Position numbers and translations under genes: made by a program. The notes under the pieces were generated by a model, which saw only the letters and a list, made by a program, of their open reading frames with translations, made no database searches and was not told the DNA's origin. Below, piece by piece: positions 8,064-16,085 of a stretch of DNA of 40,331 bases. Location of the stretch: the NCBI GenBank assembly GCA_004552965.1, contig SFMU01000016.1, positions 1-40,331 of the forward strand, in the 5' to 3' direction. Source of the DNA: Bacteroidales bacterium. Its GTDB lineage: Bacteria; Bacteroidota; Bacteroidia; Bacteroidales; UBA932. Every line of letters begins with the position of its first letter. Position 1 is the stretch's first letter.

Positions 8064-8669
8064 ATGGACAAAATCTCTTATGCTCTTGGAATGAGCATCG
8101 CGCAGAGCCTGCTTCAGTCAGGCGTCACAGAACTCAATGTCGAAGACTTCGGAGCCGCCGTCAAGGCTGGTCTTTCCGGTCAGATGCCGGCCCTCGATTT
8201 CGAAGAGGCAGGCAAGATTCTCGACGACTTCTTCAAGGACATCCAGTCCAAACAGGCCGCCAAGGCAGCCGAACTGGGAGAGGCAATGAAGAAGGAAGGT
8301 GAAGCCTTCCTGGCCGGGAATGCAAAGAAAGAAGGTGTCGTAGTGCTTCCTAGCGGCCTGCAGTACAAAGTCATCAAGGAGGGTAACGACAAGATGGCCG
8401 GCAAGACCGACACTGTCAGGTGCCACTACGAAGGCCGTTTCATCAACGGTCAGATCTTCGACAGCTCCTACAAGAGGGGTGTGCCTGCCGAATTCGGAGT
8501 CAACCAGGTCATCAAGGGTTGGACCGAGGCCCTTCAGCTGATGGGCGAAGGAGCCGAGTGGGAGCTCTACATCCCTTACGACCTTGCGTACGGAGAGGCA
8601 GGGGCACATGGGTCCATCCCTCCATATTCAGCGCTCATCTTCAAGGTCGAGGTGATCAAGGTTCTTTAG
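8064..8669 (+). CDS. FKBP-type peptidyl-prolyl cis-trans isomerase (Mip-like)
   Basis: Prolyl isomerase of the FkpA/Mip class. From ATG 8064 it is 201 residues and begins MDKISYALGMSIAQSLL, the usual start of the dimerisation domain in Bacteroidales homologues. Residues about 1-100 are the helical N-terminal domain; about 105-201 are the FKBP domain, with VVLPSGLQYKVIKEGN, DTVRCHYEGRFINGQIFDSS, VIKGWTEALQLMGEGAEWEL and IPYDLAYGEAG. The family's active-site aromatics are represented by Y, F, W and the YDLAYG tyrosines. Unlike FkpA it lacks a signal peptide from this start, so it is probably cytoplasmic. A start at 8037 adds nine residues and a longer in-frame extension reaches the promoter, both less likely. 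It stands alone between two divergent neighbours. Confidence 0.92.
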   Translation: MDKISYALGMSIAQSLLQSGVTELNVEDFGAAVKAGLSGQMPALDFEEAGKILDDFFKDIQSKQAAKAAELGEAMKKEGEAFLAGNAKKEGVVVLPSGLQYKVIKEGNDKMAGKTDTVRCHYEGRFINGQIFDSSYKRGVPAEFGVNQVIKGWTEALQLMGEGAEWELYIPYDLAYGEAGAHGSIPPYSALIFKVEVIKVL

Positions 8670-8676
8670 GAAATAT

Positions 8677-9369
8677 TCATCTTTTCCTTATGCGGAGGGC
8701 GTCCAGAAGGATGCCTTCCATTATTTTGTACCCGTCGATGTTCGGATGGACTCCGTCATGGGAATATGCCGGGTCAGTCACACCGTCAGCCCTGGAGAGG
8801 GCGGCTGCATAGTCCGCAAAGCCGAGGCGGTGTGCGGCGGCATATTCCTTCAGGGTCTCGTTGAGCCATCTTTCCTGCGCGTTGGCATCCGTCACTTCCG
8901 GTCTCCATGGGAAGCCGGCGGCAGGGGTTGTCGAGCAGAGTATGACTTTGATTCCGTTCGCCTTGGCAATCTGGCACATCGAAATGATGTTGCGGAAAGC
9001 ATTCTCCACGTTCGAGAAGCCTTCATTGAGGGCGATGTCGTTGGTGCCGGCGAGGATGACGACGTATTTCGGCTTCAGTTCAACGACATCTCTCTGGAAT
9101 CGGGCGAGCATCTGGGAGGTGCATTGCCCGCTGATGCCCCTTCCGACAAGGTTGAAGTCCTCGAAGAACTGTCTGTCGGCACGGTACCAGCCGTCGGTTA
9201 TGGAGTCTCCCATCAGGACGGCAAGAGGCTTCGGCGCCCCTTGTGACTGTGCCTGAAGCACCTGCTCGTTCTGTTCCGAGTATCTTGAATAGTTTGCCCA
9301 TTCCTTTGTCTGCGCCGGCAAAGTGGCACAGGCGAGCAGCAACGCTGCGGTGAAGAGAATCCTTTTCAT
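8677..9369 (-). CDS. Secreted SGNH/GDSL-family hydrolase
   Basis: Predicted exported esterase or lipase-like hydrolase of the SGNH superfamily. From ATG 9369 it has 230 residues: signal peptide MKRILFTAALLLACATLPAQ, then block I VLMGDSITDGW (catalytic Ser), block II VGRGISGQ (oxyanion Gly), block III ILAGTNDIA (Asn), and block V YSHDGVHPN, giving the Asp-x-x-His pair. All four catalytic blocks are intact. The layout resembles platelet-activating-factor acetylhydrolase-like and carbohydrate acetylesterase members, but the substrate is not predictable. An in-frame ATG ten codons upstream (9399) would overlap the predicted -7 box, so the MKR start is preferred. It is monocistronic and convergent with the FKBP gene, 7 bp apart. 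Confidence 0.9.
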   Translation of the reverse strand: MKRILFTAALLLACATLPAQTKEWANYSRYSEQNEQVLQAQSQGAPKPLAVLMGDSITDGWYRADRQFFEDFNLVGRGISGQCTSQMLARFQRDVVELKPKYVVILAGTNDIALNEGFSNVENAFRNIISMCQIAKANGIKVILCSTTPAAGFPWRPEVTDANAQERWLNETLKEYAAAHRLGFADYAAALSRADGVTDPAYSHDGVHPNIDGYKIMEGILLDALRIRKR

Positions 9370-9396
9370 GATGAGATTGCGATTGTGTGATGATGG

Positions 9397-9404
9397 CAAA
9401 TATA
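9397..9404 (-). promoter_or_regulatory. -7 element of the SGNH hydrolase promoter
   Basis: The minus strand reads TATATTTG, 27 bp before the ATG at 9369. It shares the intergenic space with the divergent recR promoter. No -33 box is evident. Confidence 0.6.
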
Positions 9405-9426
9405 AGAATTCAAGGGAAAATAATGT

Positions 9427-9434
9427 TATCTTTG
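9427..9434 (+). promoter_or_regulatory. -7 element of the recR-mntP promoter
   Basis: TATCTTTG fits TAnnTTTG and lies 51 bp before the recR ATG at 9486. It supports starting RecR at 9486 rather than at the upstream in-frame codons. Confidence 0.6.
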
Positions 9435-9485
9435 CAGAGTTCAGGAATCATTTGCAAGAATCAATTCCTTTATCAAAGCAGGAAT

Positions 9486-10130
9486 ATGCCATTGTCCACC
9501 ATCTCCGACCAGTACCCTTCCAGACTTCTGGAAGAGGCCGTTCAGTCCATCGCCTCCCTTCCGGGGGTCGGACGCCGCAGCGCCCTTCGCCTTGCCCTGC
9601 ATCTTCTCCGCCAGCCGGAAGAGAATGTCCGTCATTTTGCCGACTCCATCGTGAAGATGCGCGAGGAAACCGTCTATTGCCGCGAATGCATGATGATTTC
9701 CGATGAAGAAATCTGCCCGATCTGCTCCGACAGGACCCGTGACAGGCGCACCGTCTGCGTGGTGGAGAATGTGCGGGACGTGATGAGCATCGAAAAGACC
9801 GGCCAGTACCACGGACTGTACCATGTGCTTGGCGGGATCATCTCTCCGATCAACGGGGTCGGTCCTTCAGACCTGTCCATCGCAGGCCTGGTCAGGAGGG
9901 TAGGCGAGCTCTCATCGGCCAATCCGCCTTCTGAAGTCGAGGTCGTGCTTGCGCTGAGCGGCGATGTCGAAGGCGAGACCACCTCTTTCTACATATTCAG
10001 GCAGATAGAGCATTTCGGCGTCCGCGTTTCCTCTCTTGCGAGAGGCCTTGGATTCGGGGATGACCTTGAATATGCCGATGAACTCACCCTCGGAAGATCG
10101 ATAGTCAACAGACAGGAATTCAGGCCATGA
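9486..10130 (+). CDS. recR: Recombination mediator protein RecR
   Basis: RecFOR component that helps load RecA on gapped DNA. 214 residues from ATG 9486 (MPLSTISDQYPSRLLEEAV). Domains in order: helix-hairpin-helix IASLPGVGRRSALRLALHLL; Cys4 zinc finger CRECMMISDEEICPICSD (four cysteines); and the Toprim domain with VCVVENVRDVMSIEKTGQY, YHVLGGIISPINGVGP and VVLALSGDVEGETTSFYI. It ends with the conserved arginine-rich SSLARGLGFGDDLEYADELTL motif. The stop overlaps the mntP start by 4 bp (ATGA), which implies translational coupling. Upstream in-frame codons from 9387 precede the promoter and are not used. Confidence 0.97.
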   Translation: MPLSTISDQYPSRLLEEAVQSIASLPGVGRRSALRLALHLLRQPEENVRHFADSIVKMREETVYCRECMMISDEEICPICSDRTRDRRTVCVVENVRDVMSIEKTGQYHGLYHVLGGIISPINGVGPSDLSIAGLVRRVGELSSANPPSEVEVVLALSGDVEGETTSFYIFRQIEHFGVRVSSLARGLGFGDDLEYADELTLGRSIVNRQEFRP

Positions 10131-10684
10131 TGGTTTTCAACGCCATACTTCTCGCGGCTTCGCTCTGTGCCGACTGTTTCGCCGTGTCCGCATGCTCGAG
10201 CGTGAAGCTCTCATCGCTCGAGTGGAAAAAGATTCTTCCGATTTCCCTGGCTTTCGGCCTCATCCAGTCACTGTTGCTTTTCCTGGGCTGGTTCTTCTCC
10301 GATTTCTTTGTCGGGTATGTCGAAAAGTTCGCAGGCGCCATCGGATTCCTCCTGCTCCTGTATGTCGGAGGAGGGATGATCATCGAAGCCGTCAAGGGCG
10401 AGATGGAACCCAGAGACCTGAACGGTCTGAAGAATGTCATTGTCGGAGGCATCGCCACAAGCATCGATGCCTTTGCCGTCGGGATAAGCCTTGCGATGGG
10501 CATGACTCCCCGTCCTGAGGTTGTCGCCGACACGGTCGCTGTCTTTGCCGTGACCATTGCCTCGGTTGCCGCCGGCATGTACGGAGGCTATTGCGTGGGA
10601 CGCCGTTTCGGCCGTCAGGCAGAGTTTGTCGGGGGAGCGGTCCTGATATTCATAGGCCTGAATATCCTCTTCGGATTCATTTAG
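10127..10684 (+). CDS. mntP: Putative manganese efflux pump MntP
   Basis: Inner-membrane exporter that protects against manganese excess. 185 residues with six predicted membrane helices in two inverted halves. Each half has the family's conserved acidic motif: ASLCADCFAVSACSS near residues 11-25 and GGIATSIDAFAVGISLAMG near residues 105-125. It starts MMVFNAIL at 10127, overlapping the recR stop by 4 bp. In many bacteria mntP is controlled by the yybP-ykoY manganese riboswitch; none is visible here and the gene appears to rely on the recR promoter, so manganese control at this locus is not evident. Confidence 0.93.
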   Translation: MMVFNAILLAASLCADCFAVSACSSVKLSSLEWKKILPISLAFGLIQSLLLFLGWFFSDFFVGYVEKFAGAIGFLLLLYVGGGMIIEAVKGEMEPRDLNGLKNVIVGGIATSIDAFAVGISLAMGMTPRPEVVADTVAVFAVTIASVAAGMYGGYCVGRRFGRQAEFVGGAVLIFIGLNILFGFI

Positions 10685-10813
10685 TAATCCTTCGGCAAAC
10701 AGCCTGTTCTGGCTTGCATCGGATTGCCCGGTTTCATTGATGTTCACCGGACGGGCTTGCGGGCCGGCAAGGGTTCCGCAAGTCGCTGTATTCAAAATAT
10801 TAAGTCAGGTTTC
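10685..10813 (+). other. Spacer after mntP with nested stem-loops
   Basis: No gene is seen. The sequence holds a CCGGT/ACCGG stem around 10728-10752 and then CTTGCGG paired with CCGCAAG around 10757-10783. The same 5' arm can alternatively pair with a nearer GCAAG. No T-run follows, so it is not a standard intrinsic terminator. Confidence 0.4.
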
Positions 10814-10843
10814 TTGTTTTTACGAAAAAACTACCTAATTTTG
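10814..10843 (+). promoter_or_regulatory. Promoter of the CorA-like gene
   Basis: TTG at 10814-10816 and TAATTTTG at 10836-10843 are separated by 19 bp, matching the phylum promoter. Transcription should start near 10850, leaving a leader of about 73 nt. Confidence 0.7.
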
Positions 10844-10848
10844 CCGGA

Positions 10849-10905
10849 CTGACCTCGTTCGTGCGGTCAGGGGTTGATGTTTAACTCTTGGAACCTGCAG
10901 GTTCC
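10849..10905 (+). promoter_or_regulatory. Structured leader of the CorA-like gene
   Basis: Two dyads occupy the leader. CTGACC (10849-10854) pairs with GGTCAG (10865-10870) around a 10-nt loop. A perfect 16-bp palindrome, GGAACCTGCAGGTTCC, lies at 10890-10905, 17 bp before the ATG. The second could be a DNA operator or an RNA dimer site; its closeness to the start suggests translational control. Function is inferred only. Confidence 0.5.
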
Positions 10906-10922
10906 TGCAAAACTGGAAGGAC

Positions 10923-11870
10923 ATGATCTCGATTTTCTACAGACGGGATGGAAAGCTTCAGCTCTCGCAGTCTGAAAAGGATCTTTCCGGATTGAACAGG
11001 AGAGATGTTCTTTGGATCGACCTTCTCTCACCCTCAAGCGAAGAAAAGCATACGGTGGACGATTTCCTCGGCGAGGAGATCCAGAGCCGTGCGCAGGCTG
11101 AGGAGATCGAGAGTTCTTCACGTTTCTCGGAAACCGAGGAGGCGATTTTCGCCAACACTAACTTCCTCATGCCGGGTCCTGAAGGCTATTCTATGGAAGC
11201 CGTATCCTTCATCTTTGTGGAAACCTGCCTCACGACACTGAGGGATGTCCCTCTCCGCAGTTTCACCGAACTTCAGCGGAAGGTTTCCGTGATGCCTCAG
11301 CTCTTCCCCAACGGCTACTCCATCTTCGCAAGCATAATGGACCAGCGCGTGGACCTCGATGCGGACATGATCGAGCTCCTCAGCAAGGAGATCGCGCAGT
11401 ACGGCAAGAGAGTCAACCAGCGGGAGGACATTAACGAGGACTTCCTCATCGACATCAACCAGCTGCAGGACATGACGATGACCGTTCGCGAGAACATTGT
11501 GGACAAGCAGAGGCTGATTGGCAACCTGATGAAGAGCGACAAGTATCCCGGCGAGCTCCAGGACCGTTTCAGCATCATCCTGCAGGATATCACATCCCTG
11601 ATCAACCACACGAACTTCAGTTTCGAGAGGCTCGAGTACCTTCAGGAAACCGTCGTGGGTCTCATCAATCTCGACCAGAACAACATCATGAAGATCTTCA
11701 CTCTGGTTTCGGTCCTGCTGATGCCTCCGACCCTTGTCGCCAGCTTCTATGGAATGAATGTCCCGCTTCCTTTCATGGACTCGGGCTGGGCCTGGATAGC
11801 CATCATTGTCTTCATGGTGCTCACCGTAGGCGTCGTGGTTTTCCTTTTCCGCAAGAAGAGAATGCTCTGA
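10923..11870 (+). CDS. corA: CorA-family magnesium/divalent cation transporter
   Basis: Inner-membrane pentameric Mg2+ (possibly Co2+ or Zn2+) channel. 315 residues from ATG 10923 (MISIFYRRDGKLQLSQ). The large N-terminal cytoplasmic domain (1-250) includes the long helix DMTMTVRENIVDKQRLIGNL. Two C-terminal membrane helices follow: IMKIFTLVSVLLMPPTLVAS, ending in the signature loop FYGMNVPLPF with the GMN selectivity motif, then WAWIAIIVFMVLTVGVVVFLF. The basic tail RKKRML is typical. It has its own promoter and a structured leader. Which cation it carries cannot be told from sequence. Confidence 0.92.
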   Translation: MISIFYRRDGKLQLSQSEKDLSGLNRRDVLWIDLLSPSSEEKHTVDDFLGEEIQSRAQAEEIESSSRFSETEEAIFANTNFLMPGPEGYSMEAVSFIFVETCLTTLRDVPLRSFTELQRKVSVMPQLFPNGYSIFASIMDQRVDLDADMIELLSKEIAQYGKRVNQREDINEDFLIDINQLQDMTMTVRENIVDKQRLIGNLMKSDKYPGELQDRFSIILQDITSLINHTNFSFERLEYLQETVVGLINLDQNNIMKIFTLVSVLLMPPTLVASFYGMNVPLPFMDSGWAWIAIIVFMVLTVGVVVFLFRKKRML

Positions 11871-11906
11871 CATCTTTTCGGAGCGCTCCAAATTATTCCT
11901 TAGTAT

Positions 11907-11937
11907 TTTGTAAATCAGATATTTTTGACTATTTTTG
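11907..11937 (+). promoter_or_regulatory. Promoter of rpsA-rnz
   Basis: TTTG at 11907-11910 and TATTTTTG at 11930-11937 are separated by 19 bp. A second TATTTTTG at 11920-11927 lies just upstream, so two start sites ten bases apart are possible. Confidence 0.65.
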
Positions 11938-11981
11938 CTCGCCTTTTCCGCCCAAGGCGGCTTCACTGCTGCTGCGGCGAG
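11938..11981 (+). promoter_or_regulatory. Structured rpsA leader, possible autoregulatory element
   Basis: An outer stem CTCGCC (11938-11943) with GGCGAG (11976-11981) encloses a tight GC hairpin, CCGCC (11948-11952) with GGCGG (11956-11960). About 45 nt of AT-rich RNA follow before the ATG at 12026. In other bacteria S1 represses its own mRNA at a structured leader; whether this element does so is inference. Confidence 0.5.
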
Positions 11982-12025
11982 GTAAAAAATAATGTTAAAC
12001 AACTAGTTATCTTTTCATTACAATT

Positions 12026-13828
12026 ATGGCAGAAGAAACAAAGATCGAAGAGGTGAAGAAATCTTCCCTCAATGCATCAGTCGCTCCGGAGGAGTTCGAT
12101 TGGGATGCTTTTGAAGGCAATGCCGAAATCTACGGCAATGCTGACAAGGCCTCTATCGAGGCAGCTTATGACCAGACACTTTCAAAGGTCGTCGAGAACG
12201 AGGTCGTGGAAGGTGTCGTTACCGCTATCTCGAAGAGAGAGGTGATCGTAAACATAGGTTACAAGAGCGAGGGTGTTATCCAGGCTCCTGAATTCCGTTA
12301 CAATCCTGACCTCAAGGTCGGTGACAAGGTAGAGGTCTATGTCGAGTCCGCAGAGGACAAGAAGGGCCAGCTCATCCTTTCCCACAAGAAGGCACGCGCC
12401 CTCAAGTCTTGGGACAGGGTCAACGAGGCATTCACAGCCGACGAGGTTGTCAAGGGCTTCATCAAGACCCGCACGAAGGGCGGTATGATTGTCGATGTAT
12501 TCGGAATCGAGGCCTTCCTCCCTGGCTCCCAGATCGACATCAAGCCTATCCGTGACTACGATGCATTCGTGAACCAGAATATGGACTTCAAGATCGTCAA
12601 GATCAACCAGGAGTACCGCAACGTCGTCGTTTCCCACAAGGCTCTCCTCGAGGCTGAGCAGGAGGCACGCAGGGCTGAACTCATCGGCAAGCTCGAGAAG
12701 GGTCAGATCCTTGAGGGTACCGTCAAGAACATCACCAACTACGGTGTATTCGTCGACCTCGGCGGTGTTGACGGTCTCATCCACATCACAGACCTCTCAT
12801 GGGGCAGGATCGACAGCCCTGAGGAGGTTGTTTCCCTCGACCAGAAGATCAAGGTCGTCGTCAAGGAATTCGATCCTCAGCAGAAGAGAATCGCCCTTGG
12901 TTACAAGCAGCTTACCCCACATCCTTGGGACAACCTCAATCCTGACCTCAAGGTCGGTGATACCGTCAAGGGCAAGGTCGTCCTCATCGCTGACTACGGC
13001 GCATTCGTCGAGATCGAGCCGGGTGTCGAGGGTCTTATCCACGTTTCAGAGATGTCCTGGTCTCCAAGACTCCACAGCGCTCAGGAATTCCTCAAGGTAG
13101 GTGAAGAGGTAGAGGCACAGGTTCTCTCGATCGACCGCGAGAACAGGAAGATGTCCCTCGGTCTCAAGCAGCTCACTCCTAACCCTTGGGAGAACATCCG
13201 CGAGAAGTATCCTGTCGGTTCAGTTCACAAGGCAGTTGTCCGCAACACCACCAACTTCGGTGTGTTCGCAGAGCCTGAGGATGGCGTTGAGGGTCTCATC
13301 CACATCAGCGACCTCTCCTGGGACAAGATCAAGCATCCGTCAGAGCTCGTTTCTCCTGGTGATGTCATCGATGTCGTCATCCTTGACTTCGACGAGGCCA
13401 ACCACAAGCTCAGCCTCGGCCACAAGCAGCTCACCCCTAATCCATGGGATGCAATCGAGGAGAAGTATCCTGTAGGTTCCACCGTTGAGGGTACTGTCGC
13501 TTCAATGACCGACAAGGGCGCCAACATCAAGCTCCAGGGCGAGGACGAAGGCTTCGCGTTCAGCCGCGACCTCATCAAGGAGGACGGTAAGGCTGCTGTC
13601 GTAGGCGAGACTCTCCCATTCAAGGTTGTAGAGCTCAGAAGAAGCACCCGCAGAATCCTCCTCTCACACGTGAGGACATATTCTGAGGCAAAGGTCGAGA
13701 AGGCTGCAGCTGAGGCTGACAACACCAAGAAGGCTGTCAAGAAGATCAACTCGAATCTTGAGAAGACCACTCTCGGTGACATCAGCGAACTCGCTGCCCT
13801 CAAGGATAAGCTTGCTAAAGGTGAATAA
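12026..13828 (+). CDS. rpsA: 30S ribosomal protein S1
   Basis: Large RNA-binding protein of the small subunit that helps mRNA docking. 600 residues from ATG 12026 (MAEETKIEEVKKSSLN). Six S1 (OB-fold) domains can be followed: residues about 58-125 (EGVVTAISKREVIVNIGYKS), 135-210 (VKGFIKTRTKGGMIVDVFGI), 228-295 (LEGTVKNITNYGVFVDLGG), 315-385 (VKGKVVLIADYGAFVEIEPG), 400-470 (HKAVVRNTTNFGVFAEPEDG) and 487-555 (VEGTVASMTDKGANIKLQGE). Domains 3-5 each end in a KQLTP(H/N)PW linker. The sixth domain is the most divergent, as in other S1 proteins. The lysine-rich C-terminal tail is unstructured. rnz follows after 3 bp. Confidence 0.97.
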   Translation: MAEETKIEEVKKSSLNASVAPEEFDWDAFEGNAEIYGNADKASIEAAYDQTLSKVVENEVVEGVVTAISKREVIVNIGYKSEGVIQAPEFRYNPDLKVGDKVEVYVESAEDKKGQLILSHKKARALKSWDRVNEAFTADEVVKGFIKTRTKGGMIVDVFGIEAFLPGSQIDIKPIRDYDAFVNQNMDFKIVKINQEYRNVVVSHKALLEAEQEARRAELIGKLEKGQILEGTVKNITNYGVFVDLGGVDGLIHITDLSWGRIDSPEEVVSLDQKIKVVVKEFDPQQKRIALGYKQLTPHPWDNLNPDLKVGDTVKGKVVLIADYGAFVEIEPGVEGLIHVSEMSWSPRLHSAQEFLKVGEEVEAQVLSIDRENRKMSLGLKQLTPNPWENIREKYPVGSVHKAVVRNTTNFGVFAEPEDGVEGLIHISDLSWDKIKHPSELVSPGDVIDVVILDFDEANHKLSLGHKQLTPNPWDAIEEKYPVGSTVEGTVASMTDKGANIKLQGEDEGFAFSRDLIKEDGKAAVVGETLPFKVVELRRSTRRILLSHVRTYSEAKVEKAAAEADNTKKAVKKINSNLEKTTLGDISELAALKDKLAKGE

Positions 13829-13831
13829 TTC

Positions 13832-14776
13832 ATGGATTTCACTTTGACGGTTCTGGGCACGGCCTCGGCCAAGCCCAGCACCGCAAGATATCAGAGCGCT
13901 CAGGTACTTACCGTACATGGGCGCTCTTTTCTGATAGATTGCGGTGAAGGAGTTCAGGTGCGTCTTCAGGAGGCGCGCATCTCTTTGTTGAAGATAGAGT
14001 CGGTCTTCATCTCACATATTCATGGAGACCACGTTTTCGGCCTCTTCGGCCTGCTTTCTACAATGGGGATGATGTCGAGGACGAAGCCGCTGGTCATCTA
14101 TGGACCTGTCAGCCTCGGACCGATACTCAAGTTTTTCCTCTCCTACTATGGCGATGGAATTCCTTTCGAGGTTGTGCACAAGCCTCTGAATGTCAAGTCA
14201 CCTGAAGTTATCTACAGCTCCAAGTCGCTGTCTGTTAGTGCCTTCCCTCTGAATCACAAGATCGAGACCTTCGGCTTCATATTCAGAGAAAAGGAACCTC
14301 AGATCAATGTCAAAAAGTGGAAGATCGAGGAATATGCCCTGACGCTCACTGAGATAGGGTCCGTCAAGCGTGGCGAGGATGTCCGCAGGACTCTTCCTGA
14401 CGGCAGCCTGCTGGTGCTTCCCGTCTCCGAACTTGGCTACAAGCCATACCGGGGCAGATCCTATGCCTATTGCAGCGACACCGCTCCCTTCGGGGATGAA
14501 AGTGAATGGGTGAAAGGAGTCGACCTTCTTTACCACGAGACGACCTATCTTGCAAGTCAGGCAGACCTTGCCGCCCTCCGCTATCATTCCACCACGCTTC
14601 AGGCTGCTTCCTGCGCCCTTGAGGCCGGTGTGGGAAAACTCGTGATCGGACATTATTCCTCGCGCAACAGGGATTCGGCAGTCTACGAGGCTGAGTGCCG
14701 TACCATATTCCCGGAAACCTATGCCGCTCAGGACGGTTCGGTCTTCGATTTGCCCCTTGTCAGATTCCCTGTCTGA
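13832..14776 (+). CDS. rnz: Ribonuclease Z (tRNA 3' endonuclease)
   Basis: Metallo-beta-lactamase-fold endonuclease that cuts tRNA precursors 3' of the discriminator base. 314 residues from ATG 13832. Key motifs: N-terminal LTVLGTASAKPSTARYQSA; zinc motif SHIHGDHVFGLFGLLSTM (HxHxDH); His at AFPLNHKIETFGF; YCSDTAPF, giving the bridging Asp; and HSTTLQAA plus LVIGHYSSR, giving the last metal His. The exosite (flexible arm) region VKRGEDVRRTLPDGSLL is present. Only 3 bp separate it from the rpsA stop, so it is co-transcribed. The tRNA-Ala gene in this window does not encode CCA, so 3' maturation by this enzyme followed by CCA addition is expected. Confidence 0.95.
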   Translation: MDFTLTVLGTASAKPSTARYQSAQVLTVHGRSFLIDCGEGVQVRLQEARISLLKIESVFISHIHGDHVFGLFGLLSTMGMMSRTKPLVIYGPVSLGPILKFFLSYYGDGIPFEVVHKPLNVKSPEVIYSSKSLSVSAFPLNHKIETFGFIFREKEPQINVKKWKIEEYALTLTEIGSVKRGEDVRRTLPDGSLLVLPVSELGYKPYRGRSYAYCSDTAPFGDESEWVKGVDLLYHETTYLASQADLAALRYHSTTLQAASCALEAGVGKLVIGHYSSRNRDSAVYEAECRTIFPETYAAQDGSVFDLPLVRFPV

Positions 14777-14832
14777 TAGAACTTCTTCAAACTTTGACTA
14801 TATTTACGTAGATTCTTTGCGAAAGATAACAG

Positions 14833-16056
14833 ATGAAGCGAACTGCACTATTGACAGTTGCTGCCCTTGCAGCCATGCTGCTGCTGATTTCGGGCGGCAA
14901 TCCGATTGAAACCTACATTGAGAAGTGGGCTCCCGTTGCGGTGGAGGAAATGTACCGGAGCGGAGTGCCGGCCAGTATAACTCTTGCCCAGGGTATCCTG
15001 GAGTCGCGGTACGGACTCTCTGAACTTGCATCAAAGGGCAACAACCATTTCGGTATCAAGTGCCATAAGGACTGGAAAGGCCGGACGATGGCCTATGACG
15101 ATGATGCGAAGGGGGAGTGTTTCCGCGTCTATGATTCGGCGCAGGAGTCTTTCCGCGACCATTCCGACTTCCTTCGCTATCGGGACAGGTACAAGTTCCT
15201 TTTCGAGTTTGACACCAAGGATTACAAGTCCTGGGCATATGGTCTGAAAAAGGCCGGCTACGCCACTGACCCGAATTATCCTGCGAAACTTATCAAGTAC
15301 ATCGAGGATTACGGACTCTCGCGTTATGACAGCATGACCCTTGATGACTTCGAGTCGGAAGATTTGAATTCCGGGGATGGCAAGTCTCTGAATATCAAGG
15401 ATTCCAAGGGTGGCTCCAAGGCTTCTGGCGAATCCGTCTCCCGAAAGGGCGACTCAGGGTCGCAGCATCAGAAGAAGCCTAAGATGAGCCGTAAGGAACG
15501 TCGGCAGGCCAAGGCGGCCGAGAAGGCGGCCGAGAAGGCTGCAAAGAAGGCTGAATCGGAGGATGCCGGTTCCGAGGCGGGCGGCAAGGCGGCCGTGTCG
15601 AAGGATGAGGAACCGCATATTCCTGATTCCCCGCTCTCTCTCGAGGCACCGAAGAAGGTTGACAAGAGTACCCTGGAAGAGTTCAGGTTCTCTCTCAGCA
15701 GGGAGGTATATTCAAGAAACGGAGTGCCTTTCGTCCTGTCTGTCGAGGGTGAGACCTATGAAAGCATTGCCATGTCCTACAATCTTTTCCTGAAGGAGAT
15801 CCTGAGATTCAATGATCTGAAGGCTCCGGAGAAGCTTCTCCCGGGAACGGTCGTCTACATCCAGGCGAAGAAGAACCAGTGCCGCAAGGGCCTTGACAAG
15901 TACATCGTGGGGGAGGAAGAGGAAAGCCTTCGGGATATCTGCCAGAGGTTCGGCGTGAAGATGTCGAGCATTGTGAAAATGAACGGTTTCGATGCCGGTT
16001 ATGTGCCCGGTGAGGGTGACACGATTCTGCTTCGCGGCAAGGTTTCTGCAAAATGA
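14833..16056 (+). CDS. GH73 glucosaminidase with LysM domains (peptidoglycan hydrolase)
   Basis: Exported cell-wall hydrolase. The 407 residues open with a signal peptide (MKRTALLTVAALAAMLLLIS). A mannosyl-glycoprotein endo-beta-N-acetylglucosaminidase domain spans about 27-165: AVEEMYRSGVPASITLAQG, ILESRYGLSELASKGNNHFG with the catalytic Glu of the ILES motif, IKCHKDWKG, CFRVYDSAQESFRDHSDFL and AYGLKKAGYATDPNY. A charged, Lys/Ala/Glu-rich linker with AEKAAEKAAKKAE repeats follows (about 195-270). Two LysM-like modules occupy the C terminus: LSVEGETYESIAMSYNLFL and KYIVGEEEESLRDICQRFG. It precedes mltG by 29 bp, so two peptidoglycan enzymes sit together. A weak promoter-like TTTG/ATTCTTTG pair at 14793-14819 is not convincing. 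Confidence 0.92.
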   Translation: MKRTALLTVAALAAMLLLISGGNPIETYIEKWAPVAVEEMYRSGVPASITLAQGILESRYGLSELASKGNNHFGIKCHKDWKGRTMAYDDDAKGECFRVYDSAQESFRDHSDFLRYRDRYKFLFEFDTKDYKSWAYGLKKAGYATDPNYPAKLIKYIEDYGLSRYDSMTLDDFESEDLNSGDGKSLNIKDSKGGSKASGESVSRKGDSGSQHQKKPKMSRKERRQAKAAEKAAEKAAKKAESEDAGSEAGGKAAVSKDEEPHIPDSPLSLEAPKKVDKSTLEEFRFSLSREVYSRNGVPFVLSVEGETYESIAMSYNLFLKEILRFNDLKAPEKLLPGTVVYIQAKKNQCRKGLDKYIVGEEEESLRDICQRFGVKMSSIVKMNGFDAGYVPGEGDTILLRGKVSAK

Positions 16057-16085
16057 GTGTCCGGTAAGTAAACTGTAAATCGAAC

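Noticed and set aside
14793..14819. Promoter before the GH73/LysM gene
   Set aside because: TTTG and ATTCTTTG are only 15 bp apart and the -7 box lacks the initial TA, so support is too weak to list.
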